Assembly (NCBI GenBank): GCA_948466255.1
Contig: CAOJZV010000001.1
Span: 1 to 64,000 of the forward strand
Reading direction: 5' to 3'
DNA from: an uncultured Bacillota bacterium
Lineage (GTDB): Bacteria; Bacillota_I; Bacilli_A; RF39; UBA660
DNA: 64,000 bases
The notes under the pieces were generated by a model. That model made no database searches. It had not been told where the DNA came from and saw nothing but the letters and a program-made list of their open reading frames with translations. Below are positions 52,379 to 60,835 of the stretch, in pieces (position 1 is the first letter of the stretch; the number at the start of each line of letters is the position of its first letter). The position numbers and the translations under genes are program-made.

Positions 52379-53206
52379 ATGATAAAAACAAATGATTTTA
52401 TAAAAGCTAGCAACGATGGCGTATTTAAAGGTTTATTTGGTAATAAGAAAAATAAAGATTTACTTGAAAAACTGTTAGAAGAAACATTAAAAAGAAGAGT
52501 AGAAGTAAAAAAATTATTAATGCAGGAAATTCCAAAAGAAAGTATAGAGGAAAAAGATAAAACATTAGATGTATTAGTACTCGCAGATGGAGAAAAAATA
52601 AATATAGAACTTAATATAGGGGTCTATGATGGGCTTTATAATAGAAATGCATGTTATATATTTGGAAAATATGTAGGATCAGTAAAGCCTGGGGAAAGTT
52701 ATAAAAACATGAATGATTTTATCCAAATAAATTTAACAAGTGGATTATCAAAAAATAATCCACTAGTATCAAAGTATGAACTAATAGATATAAATACTAA
52801 AAAAAGATTTATAGAAAATTTAGAAATATACGAGTTTAACTTGGATAAGATAAAAGATATGTGCTATAATGAAGGCATGGAAGAGTATAGAATACTAGCT
52901 ACCCTAATGTGTGATAGAGAAGAATTACATAATATGTGTAAGGGAGATAAAGTATTGGAAAAGTTAGAAAGTGAGGTTATTAGAATGAATGAAGATGACC
53001 AAATAAGAGAAAACTTACTTGCCATAGAAAATGCTAAAAGAGTACACGCTACATTAATGGAGAATGCTAAAGAAGAAGGTCTTGCTGAAGGCTCTAAATT
53101 AGAAAAGATACAAATCGCCAAAAATATGCTTGAAGATAATATGCCTATTGATATAATAATTAAATATACTAGCTTAACAGTCGAGGAAATAGAGAAACTA
53201 AAATAG
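52379..53206 (+). CDS. Rpn/PD-(D/E)XK nuclease family protein (transposase-like)
   Basis: 275 residues from the ATG at 52379 (AAAGGA SD); an alternative ATG at 52319 adds 20 residues with a cramped SD. NDFIKASNDGVFKGLFGNKKNKDLLEKLLEETL, then KTLDVLVLADG and INIELNIG, give the Asp and Glu of the PD-(D/E)XK core; the usual ExQ reads ExN. The C-terminal half (ENAKEEGLAEGSK, VEEIEKLK) is the standard helical tail. Family members promote RecA-independent recombination. It is located between the T4SS and Tad clusters and followed by damaged partial copies. Confidence 0.85.
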   Translation: MIKTNDFIKASNDGVFKGLFGNKKNKDLLEKLLEETLKRRVEVKKLLMQEIPKESIEEKDKTLDVLVLADGEKINIELNIGVYDGLYNRNACYIFGKYVGSVKPGESYKNMNDFIQINLTSGLSKNNPLVSKYELIDINTKKRFIENLEIYEFNLDKIKDMCYNEGMEEYRILATLMCDREELHNMCKGDKVLEKLESEVIRMNEDDQIRENLLAIENAKRVHATLMENAKEEGLAEGSKLEKIQIAKNMLEDNMPIDIIIKYTSLTVEEIEKLK

Positions 53207-53399
53207 TTTCTCTATTCTTTTTGTTAGCACATAGCTAATAAGGGAGATAAAGTATTAGAAAAGTTAGAAAGTGAGGTTGTTAGAATGAATGAAGATGACC
53301 AAATAAGAGAAAACTTACTTGCCATAGAAAATGCTAAAAGAGTACATGCTACATTAATGGAGAATGCTAAAGAAGAAGGTCTTGCTGAAGGCTCTAAAC
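52941..53399 (+). repeat. Direct repeat, ~158 bp, offset 300 bp
   Basis: 52941-53098 and 53241-53398 are nearly identical (about three substitutions seen) and diverge further downstream. The repeat contains the coding 3' part of the Rpn-type gene. Confidence 0.85.
53191..53222 (+). terminator. Terminator of the Rpn-type gene
   Basis: AGAGAAACTA / TAGTTTCTCT arms with the stop codon in the loop, then TTCTTTTTG. Confidence 0.7.
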
Positions 53400-53506
53400 A
53401 AAAAGAAATAGAAATCGCTAAAAATATGCTTACTGAAAATACAGATATTGATTTTATATCTAAAGTTACTAGCTTAACGAAAGAAGAGATAGAGAGTTTA
53501 AGATAA
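53241..53506 (+). pseudogene. Truncated 3' copy of the Rpn-type gene (1)
   Basis: Encodes only the C-terminal ~88 residues (KGDKVLEKLESEVVRMNEDD... to VTSLTKEEIESLR). An internal ATG at 53285 gives a 73-residue ORF that could be translated. The catalytic core is absent, so no nuclease activity is possible. It ends in its own terminator-like hairpin. Confidence 0.75.
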
Positions 53507-53559
53507 CTTTCTATCCTTTTTGTTGCATATAGCTAAAATCAATAAAAGGGGGTGATAAA

Positions 53560-53943
53560 ATGGAAGAAAATGAAAGTGTAGATAATTACAAAATGTTAGC
53601 AGCTTTAGTATGTGATAAAGACGAATTACATGCTTTATGTAAAGGTGATCCACTTTTAGAAAAATTCGAAAGAGAGGTCATTAGATTGAATAAAGATCCA
53701 CAGATAAGAGCTCAAGCATTAGCTGAGAATATTGAGACTGCTAAAAACATGCTTAATAAAAATATTGATATTGATACAATTGCAGAAGTTACTGGTCTAC
53801 CAAAGGAAGAGATAGAGAAATTAAAAAAAGACTATTTGAACATATCAAATAGTCCTTTTTTTGTTCCTTCTGAATCATCATTTTGTTTTATAAAGCCTAG
53901 TTTTACCAAGAATGAATCAAGTGTACTATTATTGTTTTCTTGA
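53560..53943 (+). pseudogene. Truncated, stop-less 3' copy of the Rpn-type gene (2)
   Basis: The ATG at 53560 has a good SD (GGGGGTG). Residues 1-87 correspond to the C-terminal part (NYKMLAALVCDKDELHALCKGDPLLEKFEREVIRL, then LPKEEIEKLKK). The homologous stop is lost, so the frame continues 40 codons through a terminator and antisense to the TadZ-like gene until TGA. It is more diverged than copy 1 and probably older. Confidence 0.65.
53823..53862. terminator. Bidirectional terminator ending the Tad operon
   Basis: GACTATTTGA / TCAAATAGTC arms (53830-53854) with T7 on both strands. The stop codon of the TadZ-like gene is inside the stem. Confidence 0.85.
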
Positions 53944-54839
53944 TCATATAAAGGTGGCAAACTATAGAATATTTTTGTATTTGTTTCATATTCAAAATCT
54001 AAAACATCATGATTGCTTAGTAAGCTTTTATTTAAAACTAAGCGTTTGTTTTTATATTGTTCAAAAGCTTTTGGATTTCTAGATAAAAGCTTATTAAGTT
54101 TTATTTTAGATGGTTCAATTAAATAAATAGTTTCTTTTACCAATCCTTCTGCAGAATGACTATTATTTAAATCTACTAAAATAACATCGCTGTGACTGTA
54201 TTTTGAAAGGTTATTACCTAATTCCGTTGAATTAATACTATGCATATTTTTGTCATTAAAATACATGAAATCACGCTTATCAAGTTCTAACGCAACAACT
54301 GTATAATTTCTTTCTAGTTGTTTTTTCATGATATATGTTAATGTGGTTGCACCTGCTCCTTCAGTTATATCTTTAATACCAATTATAGTGGCACTGGCTG
54401 TATCTGTATATACAGGTGTAGGCGCTACTGCACCCATACTACCACCATCATGTGTAGTATCTAATTGATGGTATTGTGCAACATCACGATAGCTATTAGG
54501 ATTGTTATATAAATACATAACACCCTCAGCATTCATTGTGAAATTATAAATACGCATTGATATTAAATCAGATAAATATTCTGGATTAGTTACTTCTGGA
54601 GAGCCATCTAATAGTAATATCAATCTATCCATATCTAATGATAAAGATAATTTTTGTAATGTTTTGATATCTTTATAATCTTTTAAAGCAGTTATATCTA
54701 GAATCATTCTTTGAAAAAAGAAATTTTTAAATGTATCAACTATTTCATCTACGGTATATTCACCTTCAAGTGATTTGATAACATCTATATCTAAATCTGC
54801 TAAAGCATCTCTATATTTGTTTGCGACTATTACGTTCAT
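53832..54839 (-). CDS. tadZ: TadZ/CpaE-like atypical ParA-family protein
   Basis: 335 residues. An N-terminal receiver-like domain (1-130) lacks an obvious phosphorylatable Asp pocket. The ATPase-like domain starts at about 150 with IIGIKDITEGAGATTLTYI. This is the position of the deviant Walker A, but the catalytic Lys is Ala and the signature Lys is missing. VVALELDKRDF and DVILVDLNNSH replace the usual Asp motifs. TadZ places Tad pili in the cell; loss of ATP hydrolysis is likely. Last gene of the Tad operon; SD AGGAGGG. Confidence 0.72.
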   Translation of the reverse strand: MNVIVANKYRDALADLDIDVIKSLEGEYTVDEIVDTFKNFFFQRMILDITALKDYKDIKTLQKLSLSLDMDRLILLLDGSPEVTNPEYLSDLISMRIYNFTMNAEGVMYLYNNPNSYRDVAQYHQLDTTHDGGSMGAVAPTPVYTDTASATIIGIKDITEGAGATTLTYIMKKQLERNYTVVALELDKRDFMYFNDKNMHSINSTELGNNLSKYSHSDVILVDLNNSHSAEGLVKETIYLIEPSKIKLNKLLSRNPKAFEQYKNKRLVLNKSLLSNHDVLDFEYETNTKIFYSLPPLYDQENNNSTLDSFLVKLGFIKQNDDSEGTKKGLFDMFK

Positions 54840-54850
54840 ATTACCCTCCT

Positions 54851-55369
54851 TTAACTATTTATTTCATGGAAAATTATTGTTTCGCCACTTACTGGTAATT
54901 GAATTAATTCACCTATGATGGGAATATCAAAAAACATATAAGCTGTTACTTTGTAATAGTATCCGCAGTTACTAGTTTGATTTTTATTACATGTATTAAA
55001 TCTATATACACAATATTGATAATCAGCACCACGACTTACTAGTTCACAACTACCATCATTACAATCATCACATAATGTAATGTTTTTCATGTTATTTACA
55101 TTTTTGCGGTAACCAATCCCATGATTGTTACCATCTGTGCCATCTAACCACGCCTGAATTTGAGGTTCTGCCCTATCATATGCATGATAAGCATCTGATG
55201 CTGTAGAATTGTAAGGTATTTCCCCTTCTTTTTCTATTTCTTCTATTATTTTGTTTTTTACTTTTGATGCTTTTGAATAGCTAAGTGAGCCTACAAAAAA
55301 TATAATCATAATAATGACAAATGTTATTATTATGTAGAAAAGCATGGCATTACCTATTGATTCTTTCAT
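54851..55369 (-). CDS. TadE-like pseudopilin A
   Basis: 172 residues. A short polar start MKESIGNAMLF is followed by one long helix (about 10-30) and an extracytoplasmic domain with seven Cys (e.g. LCDDCNDGSCELV). It ends in the beta segment FFDIPIIGELIQLPVSGET, which is shared in pattern with the next gene (VDLPIVGTFKIPVYTKGE). This IPI/VG pattern is typical of TadE/F-like minor pilins. ATGA-type overlap with the gene at 55366. Confidence 0.72.
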   Translation of the reverse strand: MKESIGNAMLFYIIITFVIIMIIFFVGSLSYSKASKVKNKIIEEIEKEGEIPYNSTASDAYHAYDRAEPQIQAWLDGTDGNNHGIGYRKNVNNMKNITLCDDCNDGSCELVSRGADYQYCVYRFNTCNKNQTSNCGYYYKVTAYMFFDIPIIGELIQLPVSGETIIFHEINS

Positions 55370-55887
55370 GAATTAGCACCTGCCTTTGAACTTGGAGAAT
55401 GAGAAAAATTAAATGTTCTTTCTCCTTTTGTATAAACTGGTATCTTGAAAGTACCAACTATAGGTAAATCAACATGAATATAACTTACAACGCTGTAATT
55501 ATAAAATATCGGTTTCCCTTGTTTATTTGTTAGGTTACTTAATTCTGTATTTGAATTATTTTTGGTTTTTCCACCTCTATCATCACTGTGGTAGTATACA
55601 CAGTATAAATGATTATTTCCAGATAATTCTTTTAACTCTAGATTCCCTCTTTTTGGGCATTTAAAATTATCACTATTTCTAATATAACCAATAGCATTTA
55701 ATTTGGCATCTATATCTACTACAGATGCAGTGTTGTACCCTTCAAATTTTTCTATCGAATCTAGAATCATACTATTTACCTTGAATGCCTTATAATAGCT
55801 AACGGTAGCGCAGAGTATTCCAACAACGATAATTATAAATATAATTATTATATTATATGTAAACCATTCTCCTATACTTTGTTGCAT
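55366..55887 (-). CDS. TadE-like pseudopilin B
   Basis: 173 residues with the same organisation as its neighbour: MQQSIGEWFTYN, a helix (about 13-33), then KAFKVNSMILDSIEKFEGYN and a Cys-poor domain ending VDLPIVGTFKIPVYTKGERTF. Probably a paralogue that assembles with it in the pilus. SD AGGAGG. Confidence 0.72.
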   Translation of the reverse strand: MQQSIGEWFTYNIIIIFIIIVVGILCATVSYYKAFKVNSMILDSIEKFEGYNTASVVDIDAKLNAIGYIRNSDNFKCPKRGNLELKELSGNNHLYCVYYHSDDRGGKTKNNSNTELSNLTNKQGKPIFYNYSVVSYIHVDLPIVGTFKIPVYTKGERTFNFSHSPSSKAGANS

Positions 55888-55906
55888 ATTGCTACCTCCT
55901 TTTTAC

Positions 55907-56107
55907 TTATTGGGCGTTACTAGTTCTTTTTGCTTTTATGCATTTTTCTAATTCTGCTTTTGTTGTGTAACCATCACTCATACATTCTGATTTAGCCTCT
56001 GTATCTTTCATCATGTTAGTTACAATTGGTGTAACTATTGCTACAATAACACCAATTAAAATTATAGTAATAACTGTTAAGTTGGCTTCCCCTGATGCTT
56101 CTTTCAT
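55907..56107 (-). CDS. Small Flp-like pilin
   Basis: 66 residues: MKEASGEANLTVITIILIGVIVAIVTPIV is a short polar leader plus helix, followed by a 35-residue charged tail with two Cys. Flp pilins carry a G/E(F/Y) cleavage site; here GEANL occupies that position without the aromatic residue, so cleavage is uncertain. It is located directly after tadC as in many tad loci. It may be the major subunit. Confidence 0.68.
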   Translation of the reverse strand: MKEASGEANLTVITIILIGVIVAIVTPIVTNMMKDTEAKSECMSDGYTTKAELEKCIKAKRTSNAQ

Positions 56108-56159
56108 TTTCTCACCTCCTATTTTTAATTTAAATTATACTCATTTTTTCTTTATTTGT

Positions 56160-56960
56160 CTAATAACTCATCATTGTCATCATTGAAAGTAACAAGAATA
56201 ATAAAATTCCTCCTCCTGTACCTCCAAGCATAATCATTGTTTTGTGTTCCATTTTATCAAGACGTTCCTGATATTTTTGTTGTCTAGCTTTATTTTGAAG
56301 TGAAGAAATTGTTCGCGAAAACATCATTAACTGTTCTTGCTTGTTTTCTTGACTTCCTAAACCTAATCTATAAAGTAGCCTCATCATTCTCATGGAGTCT
56401 CTTACTGGATATTCATTAGCGAAATCCATATAAGGTTGTACACTTGAGTCACCAGCATCTATCTTATCAATTAATGTTTGTAATCCAGGTTTGAATATTT
56501 CTGGAGCTGTTTCAATTGATTTTGAAATAGCGACTGGAACTGTATAGTGTTGAATTAATATTTCCAAACTTTTTAAATAGTATGGAAGCATTAAATTTAT
56601 TCTATGTAAATTTGCTTTGTAATAATTTTTTAATTGTGTATATGGAAATTTAAATACTATAAATCCTATTATTACTGACAAAAGTACATATATAAAAGAT
56701 AAATTTTGCAAAAATATGAAAAACATAAAAACTATAGCTATTAATCCATTTCTAACTCTTTGCCCATATAATTTTTCCACATCTTGTCCGCTCACATTCC
56801 CATATTTTATATTCAACAAGAATACATAATCGTCTTCCATTAAAAAATTGAAATATGGTTGAGCTTCTTTAACGAATCTGCGTGAACTAAAATGATGATT
56901 TCTTTCTAATATAAGAAGGACAATCAGTCCAACAATTATAAATATTATTCCTGTGCTCAT
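56160..56960 (-). CDS. tadC: Tad platform protein TadC (T2SSF family)
   Basis: 266 residues. Helices at about 3-20, 72-105 and 240-262 flank the T2SSF domain: HRINLMLPYYLKSLEILIQHYTVPVAISKSIETAPEIFKPGLQTLID. The inner-membrane platform works with TadB above the ATPase. TAATG overlap with tadB. Confidence 0.85.
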   Translation of the reverse strand: MSTGIIFIIVGLIVLLILERNHHFSSRRFVKEAQPYFNFLMEDDYVFLLNIKYGNVSGQDVEKLYGQRVRNGLIAIVFMFFIFLQNLSFIYVLLSVIIGFIVFKFPYTQLKNYYKANLHRINLMLPYYLKSLEILIQHYTVPVAISKSIETAPEIFKPGLQTLIDKIDAGDSSVQPYMDFANEYPVRDSMRMMRLLYRLGLGSQENKQEQLMMFSRTISSLQNKARQQKYQERLDKMEHKTMIMLGGTGGGILLFLLLSMMTMMSY

Positions 56961-57862
56961 TATTCCGCCCCCACATCTTCATTATAATATTTTTCTCCAC
57001 TTAGGATAAAATATGTATTTAACCAGATAATTCCGTTAAGTAATAATTGAACCCAAATATTATCTAACATTTCATTATATGTTTCAACACCTAACAAGAA
57101 TTGTACAAGCATAACCATTAAATATAATATAATACCAAATTGTAAAAATTTTTTATGGAAGGCAGCTCTATCGATACGGTCACGATAAACAGCTTCAACA
57201 AGCATATCAATGTCTTGACTCATATTTTCTAATGATTCTCCTGCATCTCTTGAACCTTCATTTGTTATTTGAAGGAATAATTGATGCATATTTTTTACAA
57301 TATAGAAATCATATTTAGCATTGAAGAAGGCAATTGATTCTTCGATTGTTCCATTTTCATATGCCATGTCAATCATTGTTTTAACATCTGATTTAACTGG
57401 ATCTTCTAAAACACCTGATTCATAAACACCTTCTAATGCTTTTACAAATGACTGTGTTGTCCCAAATTCCATAATTGTATTTGTTGTATAAACTTGTATT
57501 TGTTCAAATATAAATTCGCTATATATTCTTTTACAACGTAAGTATGTAAGAAAAGGTATTACTAAAAGCGATAATCCTGCATATATAATTGAAACAATTA
57601 TATTATAAAAATATAAATAAGTTATAATTGCTGCTCCAGCAGCAAATACAATACCCTGAATTAAATATTGTTTGGTTGTATATTCCTGCCCTAATTCTTT
57701 TACCTTTTCTCTCACTACCCGAAATGAATAAGGAGCATATTTGTTATAGATTACACCTACTTGTTTATTAACAAATTTATATACATTAGTTTTTTCATTA
57801 CTACGATAAATAATTATAAATATTGCCAATGCAACCACTACTAAAAAAATTATAAGTGTCAT
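56960..57862 (-). CDS. tadB: Tad platform protein TadB (T2SSF family)
   Basis: 300 residues. Helices at about 2-20, 72-110, 240-262 and 270-288. The cytoplasmic domain has a T2SSF pattern: TTNTIMEFGTTQSFVKALEGVYESGVLEDPVKSDVKTMIDMAYENG. Paired with tadC; SD AGGAGGG. Confidence 0.87.
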   Translation of the reverse strand: MTLIIFLVVVALAIFIIIYRSNEKTNVYKFVNKQVGVIYNKYAPYSFRVVREKVKELGQEYTTKQYLIQGIVFAAGAAIITYLYFYNIIVSIIYAGLSLLVIPFLTYLRCKRIYSEFIFEQIQVYTTNTIMEFGTTQSFVKALEGVYESGVLEDPVKSDVKTMIDMAYENGTIEESIAFFNAKYDFYIVKNMHQLFLQITNEGSRDAGESLENMSQDIDMLVEAVYRDRIDRAAFHKKFLQFGIILYLMVMLVQFLLGVETYNEMLDNIWVQLLLNGIIWLNTYFILSGEKYYNEDVGAE

Positions 57863-57874
57863 TATTTCCCTCCT

Positions 57875-59269
57875 TTATTCAAATAAATTTCCCTTTTGCC
57901 TAACTGTCATGTTAGGGTTTGATTCTACCTGTCTAGATACGGTTTGTGTAATACCTGCAGGATTTTGATTTACTACTGGTGTAGGATTCACTGCCTGTAC
58001 AGTTTGTCCTACAGGTCTTTGTACTGTTTGATTCGTAGCTGGTGTAGGCGTTGGATTTACAGAGTGTACACTTGACTGCGCTGGATTTTGAGTCACTTGT
58101 TGTTGGACGGGTTGATTTTTTTGTCCAAATAATAACGCTTCAGCTGGTTTATCAGATGATTGATACATCTGTTTAACTTTTTCATGTTCCCCTTCATTAA
58201 TTGGAATATTTTCACCTAAAAGTTCCATTTCTTTAGGTAAAAATACACCTTGAACTTCTAAGTAATCTATTAAATGTTTTGAAGGGTTTTTACGAATAAC
58301 AGTACCTGCTGCAGTTTTTCTATAAATTGTATTGCTTTCTGGTTTATTATCCTCGGTAACATAAAATTCTGTAACCTCAGCTATTTCACGCACAAAATTG
58401 TGTGTTGCTTTATCTGTATAACCTCTTACATAAATACCAATTTGAACATATCTATGAATAGTGGCTAAAAATTGTTCTATTTCTTGACTTGTTTCTAGCA
58501 AACTATACATACGATTTGGTATTGAGGCAGCTTTATCAGCATGGATTGTTGATAAAATGTAGTGACCTGATGAAATTGAGTTTCTGACTGCAAGTACTGC
58601 TTCTGCACTACGTACTTCTGAAAGTAATATCCATTTTGGATTCTGACGCATACATGTTACTAAAACATCTGTATATGAAGCTATATTATTGGTTTTCATC
58701 GCAACTATATCACGATGTGGGAAAATTTTATCTAAATGTAATTCTAAGGTATCTTCAATAGTAATTACTTTTTCATCTTCAGCTATTTTTGAAGCTAAAT
58801 ATTTTACTAATTCTGTTTTACCTGAACCGGTTTCTCCACAAACAATAATATTACAATGCCCTTTTATACAATATTCTAAGAAATCATGTATATCTGGCTC
58901 AATATATTTTTGTTCAATGATTTTCTCTTTTTCTAATCTAACTTTTGCGGGTGTTTTACGAATAACACAAGCGATACCGTTTGTTGCGATTGAATCATGA
59001 ACGAAATTTAAACGTAATTCAGCACTTTCAGCGTCTAAGAATGGGTGTGCCATGTTAAATGTTTTACCCATAACATTTGAACACTGAAAGGCTAATTTTT
59101 CCATAAATGCATTATTAACTGTAGGATTTTCTACCCTAAATATTCCTTTAGATAATGTCTTTAAATGAATTTGCCCATCATTATCATATGAAATATCTGT
59201 TATGTCATCATTTTCTAAATATTCCTTTAATGGTCCAAAATCTATTTGGTCAAACATATTCCCATTCAT
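57875..59269 (-). CDS. cpaF: CpaF/TadA secretion ATPase with Gln/Pro-rich tail
   Basis: 464 residues. The N-terminal domain (LENDDITDISYDNDGQIHL) and motor are typical of VirB11/CpaF: Walker A VCGETGSGKTELVKYLA (about 140), Asp box ITIEDTLELHLD, Walker B WILLSEVRSAEA, His box LSTIHADKAAS. After residue ~375 a non-catalytic tail of Gln, Pro, Asn, Thr and Val (VQQQVTQNPAQ...) is unusual for the family. It drives pilus assembly through TadB/TadC. It could also serve the neighbouring T4SS, which has no VirB11 of its own in this window; that is inference. Confidence 0.94.
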   Translation of the reverse strand: MNGNMFDQIDFGPLKEYLENDDITDISYDNDGQIHLKTLSKGIFRVENPTVNNAFMEKLAFQCSNVMGKTFNMAHPFLDAESAELRLNFVHDSIATNGIACVIRKTPAKVRLEKEKIIEQKYIEPDIHDFLEYCIKGHCNIIVCGETGSGKTELVKYLASKIAEDEKVITIEDTLELHLDKIFPHRDIVAMKTNNIASYTDVLVTCMRQNPKWILLSEVRSAEAVLAVRNSISSGHYILSTIHADKAASIPNRMYSLLETSQEIEQFLATIHRYVQIGIYVRGYTDKATHNFVREIAEVTEFYVTEDNKPESNTIYRKTAAGTVIRKNPSKHLIDYLEVQGVFLPKEMELLGENIPINEGEHEKVKQMYQSSDKPAEALLFGQKNQPVQQQVTQNPAQSSVHSVNPTPTPATNQTVQRPVGQTVQAVNPTPVVNQNPAGITQTVSRQVESNPNMTVRQKGNLFE

Positions 59270-59272
59270 AGA

Positions 59273-60376
59273 CTATTGCCCCACTTGTGAATTATTAGTT
59301 GGATTGTTAGCTTGATTATTAGCTACATTACCAGTTGTTGGTGCATTAATTTGTTGCTCTAAAATATGTTCTGTTCCATCTTTTTCTATAACTGTTGCTA
59401 CTAAAGTCCCTGCACCTTTTACAGTTAATGTCCTCGATGTTTTTTTAACATTTCCTGTATCTGGTTGGATTGTTGTGTCTGCATATGTCATTGTATAATT
59501 ACATGTATATGTGGTACCACATTTTTTAGGGAACGTTAATACTACCTTATTGTTATTAACTACGGCAGTTGGTTTTAATTTATCTGTTTGTTCCTTTGTT
59601 GTTGTGGGAATATTTACTGCGTGAGCTTCGATGTAATCCGCTAATTGTTGTGTAGATACTTCGGTTGCTCCTTCTGTACTAACACTTCCTCCATGTGGAA
59701 TTGGGAATAATTCTACTCCTAAATTATCCATATAGGTTGCTTTTAATAGCAATGAATGAATAGATTCTGGTACTCCAAAAATCATCATTGATGGCGTTCT
59801 TTCTTCACTTGTGTTTTCAAAGACATCTCTACCAGCAGAATCCTTTATTGCTAGAACTTCTACATTTTCGACTAGCTTCCCTAACATTACTTTTTCATCT
59901 GATCCGTCGCCAGTTTTCATGTAAATATCTATTTTGTTCCCTGGGAATATTGAGTTACCATAAGTAGTTTCCATATTTACTGGAAAATTAAATACTACTT
60001 CACCTTTTTTTACTTTAATAAATACTGAATCTGGTAATTTGCTTTTTTCAATTACTGTATCAGTATAAAACATACTACCTGCTGGAATTACTGAATTAAT
60101 GTTTGAGTATTTTCCAACTACAGCATCTTTGCTTCTAATAACATTATCTTTTACTGAGATATTTGGCATATCTACCATTTCAACCATATCATCAGTTATC
60201 TCAGTCCTTGGTTGAATTGTTTCCAGTGCAACTGGAACGCTTACTGGCTGTACAGCGTTATTAATTTGTGAACTATAGCCAATATACAGAAGTACTAGTA
60301 TACCTATTACTCCCAAGATTGTAATTGTATTTTTGTTTTTCAAAAATCTTTGTGCCGAAGCTACAAAATTATTCAT
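59273..60376 (-). CDS. cpaB: CpaB/RcpC-like SAF-domain protein
   Basis: 367 residues. One N-terminal helix (about 15-33), a SAF domain (about 40-105: ETIQPRTEITDDMVEMVDMP, VGKYSNINSVIPAGSMFYTDTV), and a RcpC-type region (PGNKIDIYMKTGD, LLVENVEV-like KLVENVEVLAIKD). A C-terminal Thr/Lys-rich beta domain and an Asn-rich tail (TTGNVANNQANNPTNN) follow. In diderms CpaB helps the secretin; in this monoderm it may bind the wall. Starts 33 bp after the preceding gene. Confidence 0.87.
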   Translation of the reverse strand: MNNFVASAQRFLKNKNTITILGVIGILVLLYIGYSSQINNAVQPVSVPVALETIQPRTEITDDMVEMVDMPNISVKDNVIRSKDAVVGKYSNINSVIPAGSMFYTDTVIEKSKLPDSVFIKVKKGEVVFNFPVNMETTYGNSIFPGNKIDIYMKTGDGSDEKVMLGKLVENVEVLAIKDSAGRDVFENTSEERTPSMMIFGVPESIHSLLLKATYMDNLGVELFPIPHGGSVSTEGATEVSTQQLADYIEAHAVNIPTTTKEQTDKLKPTAVVNNNKVVLTFPKKCGTTYTCNYTMTYADTTIQPDTGNVKKTSRTLTVKGAGTLVATVIEKDGTEHILEQQINAPTTGNVANNQANNPTNNSQVGQ

Positions 60377-60409
60377 AATCTTTCTCCTCTTCTTTCTTTT
60401 ATGCTTTTA

Positions 60410-60835
60410 TTAATAAGGCGTTTCTAATATTGCGTCAATCTTATTATTAATATCAAAGCCTTCATCAACTTCACCACTAGGTAAAACCCCAGTGACATTA
60501 TTAGTTCCACTTGAACTTATAACCTTTATGCTTACTTTTGGTGGAAGCTCATTTATATCATAAAATTCAATTCTATAATCCCTAGATAAATTAGCGCTTT
60601 CAGCATATCTTCTTATAAAATTTTCAACAAATTTTTCTTTGTTTATTTTATAATATCCACCTTGTTCTCTATAAAACGCATAGTCTACTGAGTCCCACAT
60701 AGCAGCTTCAGTTACCTCTTTTAATAGTTGCGAATTGTGTTCATCAGTATTCGTAATTGTTTGAAAGAAAGTAATAAATAGGATGGCAGTTACTCCAATC
60801 ATAACAACCATAATTCCCCAAAATGATTTATTCAC
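60410..60835 (-). CDS. TadE/F-like membrane protein C
   Basis: 141 residues from a GTG start at 60835, which overlaps the end of the 1002-residue gene by 8 bp. One helix (about 7-27), then HNSQLLKEVTEAAMWDSVDYAFYREQGGYYKINKEKFVENFIRRYAE, a helical region as in TadF/pilus-associated proteins. No Cys. Position before cpaB suggests a structural minor subunit. Confidence 0.7.
   Translation of the reverse strand: MNKSFWGIMVVMIGVTAILFITFFQTITNTDEHNSQLLKEVTEAAMWDSVDYAFYREQGGYYKINKEKFVENFIRRYAESANLSRDYRIEFYDINELPPKVSIKVISSSGTNNVTGVLPSGEVDEGFDINNKIDAILETPY

Noticed and set aside
53560-53943. Full-length new 127-aa gene
   Set aside because: The last 40 codons run through a terminator and antisense to the TadZ-like gene; the conserved part is a truncated Rpn-type tail that lost its stop.
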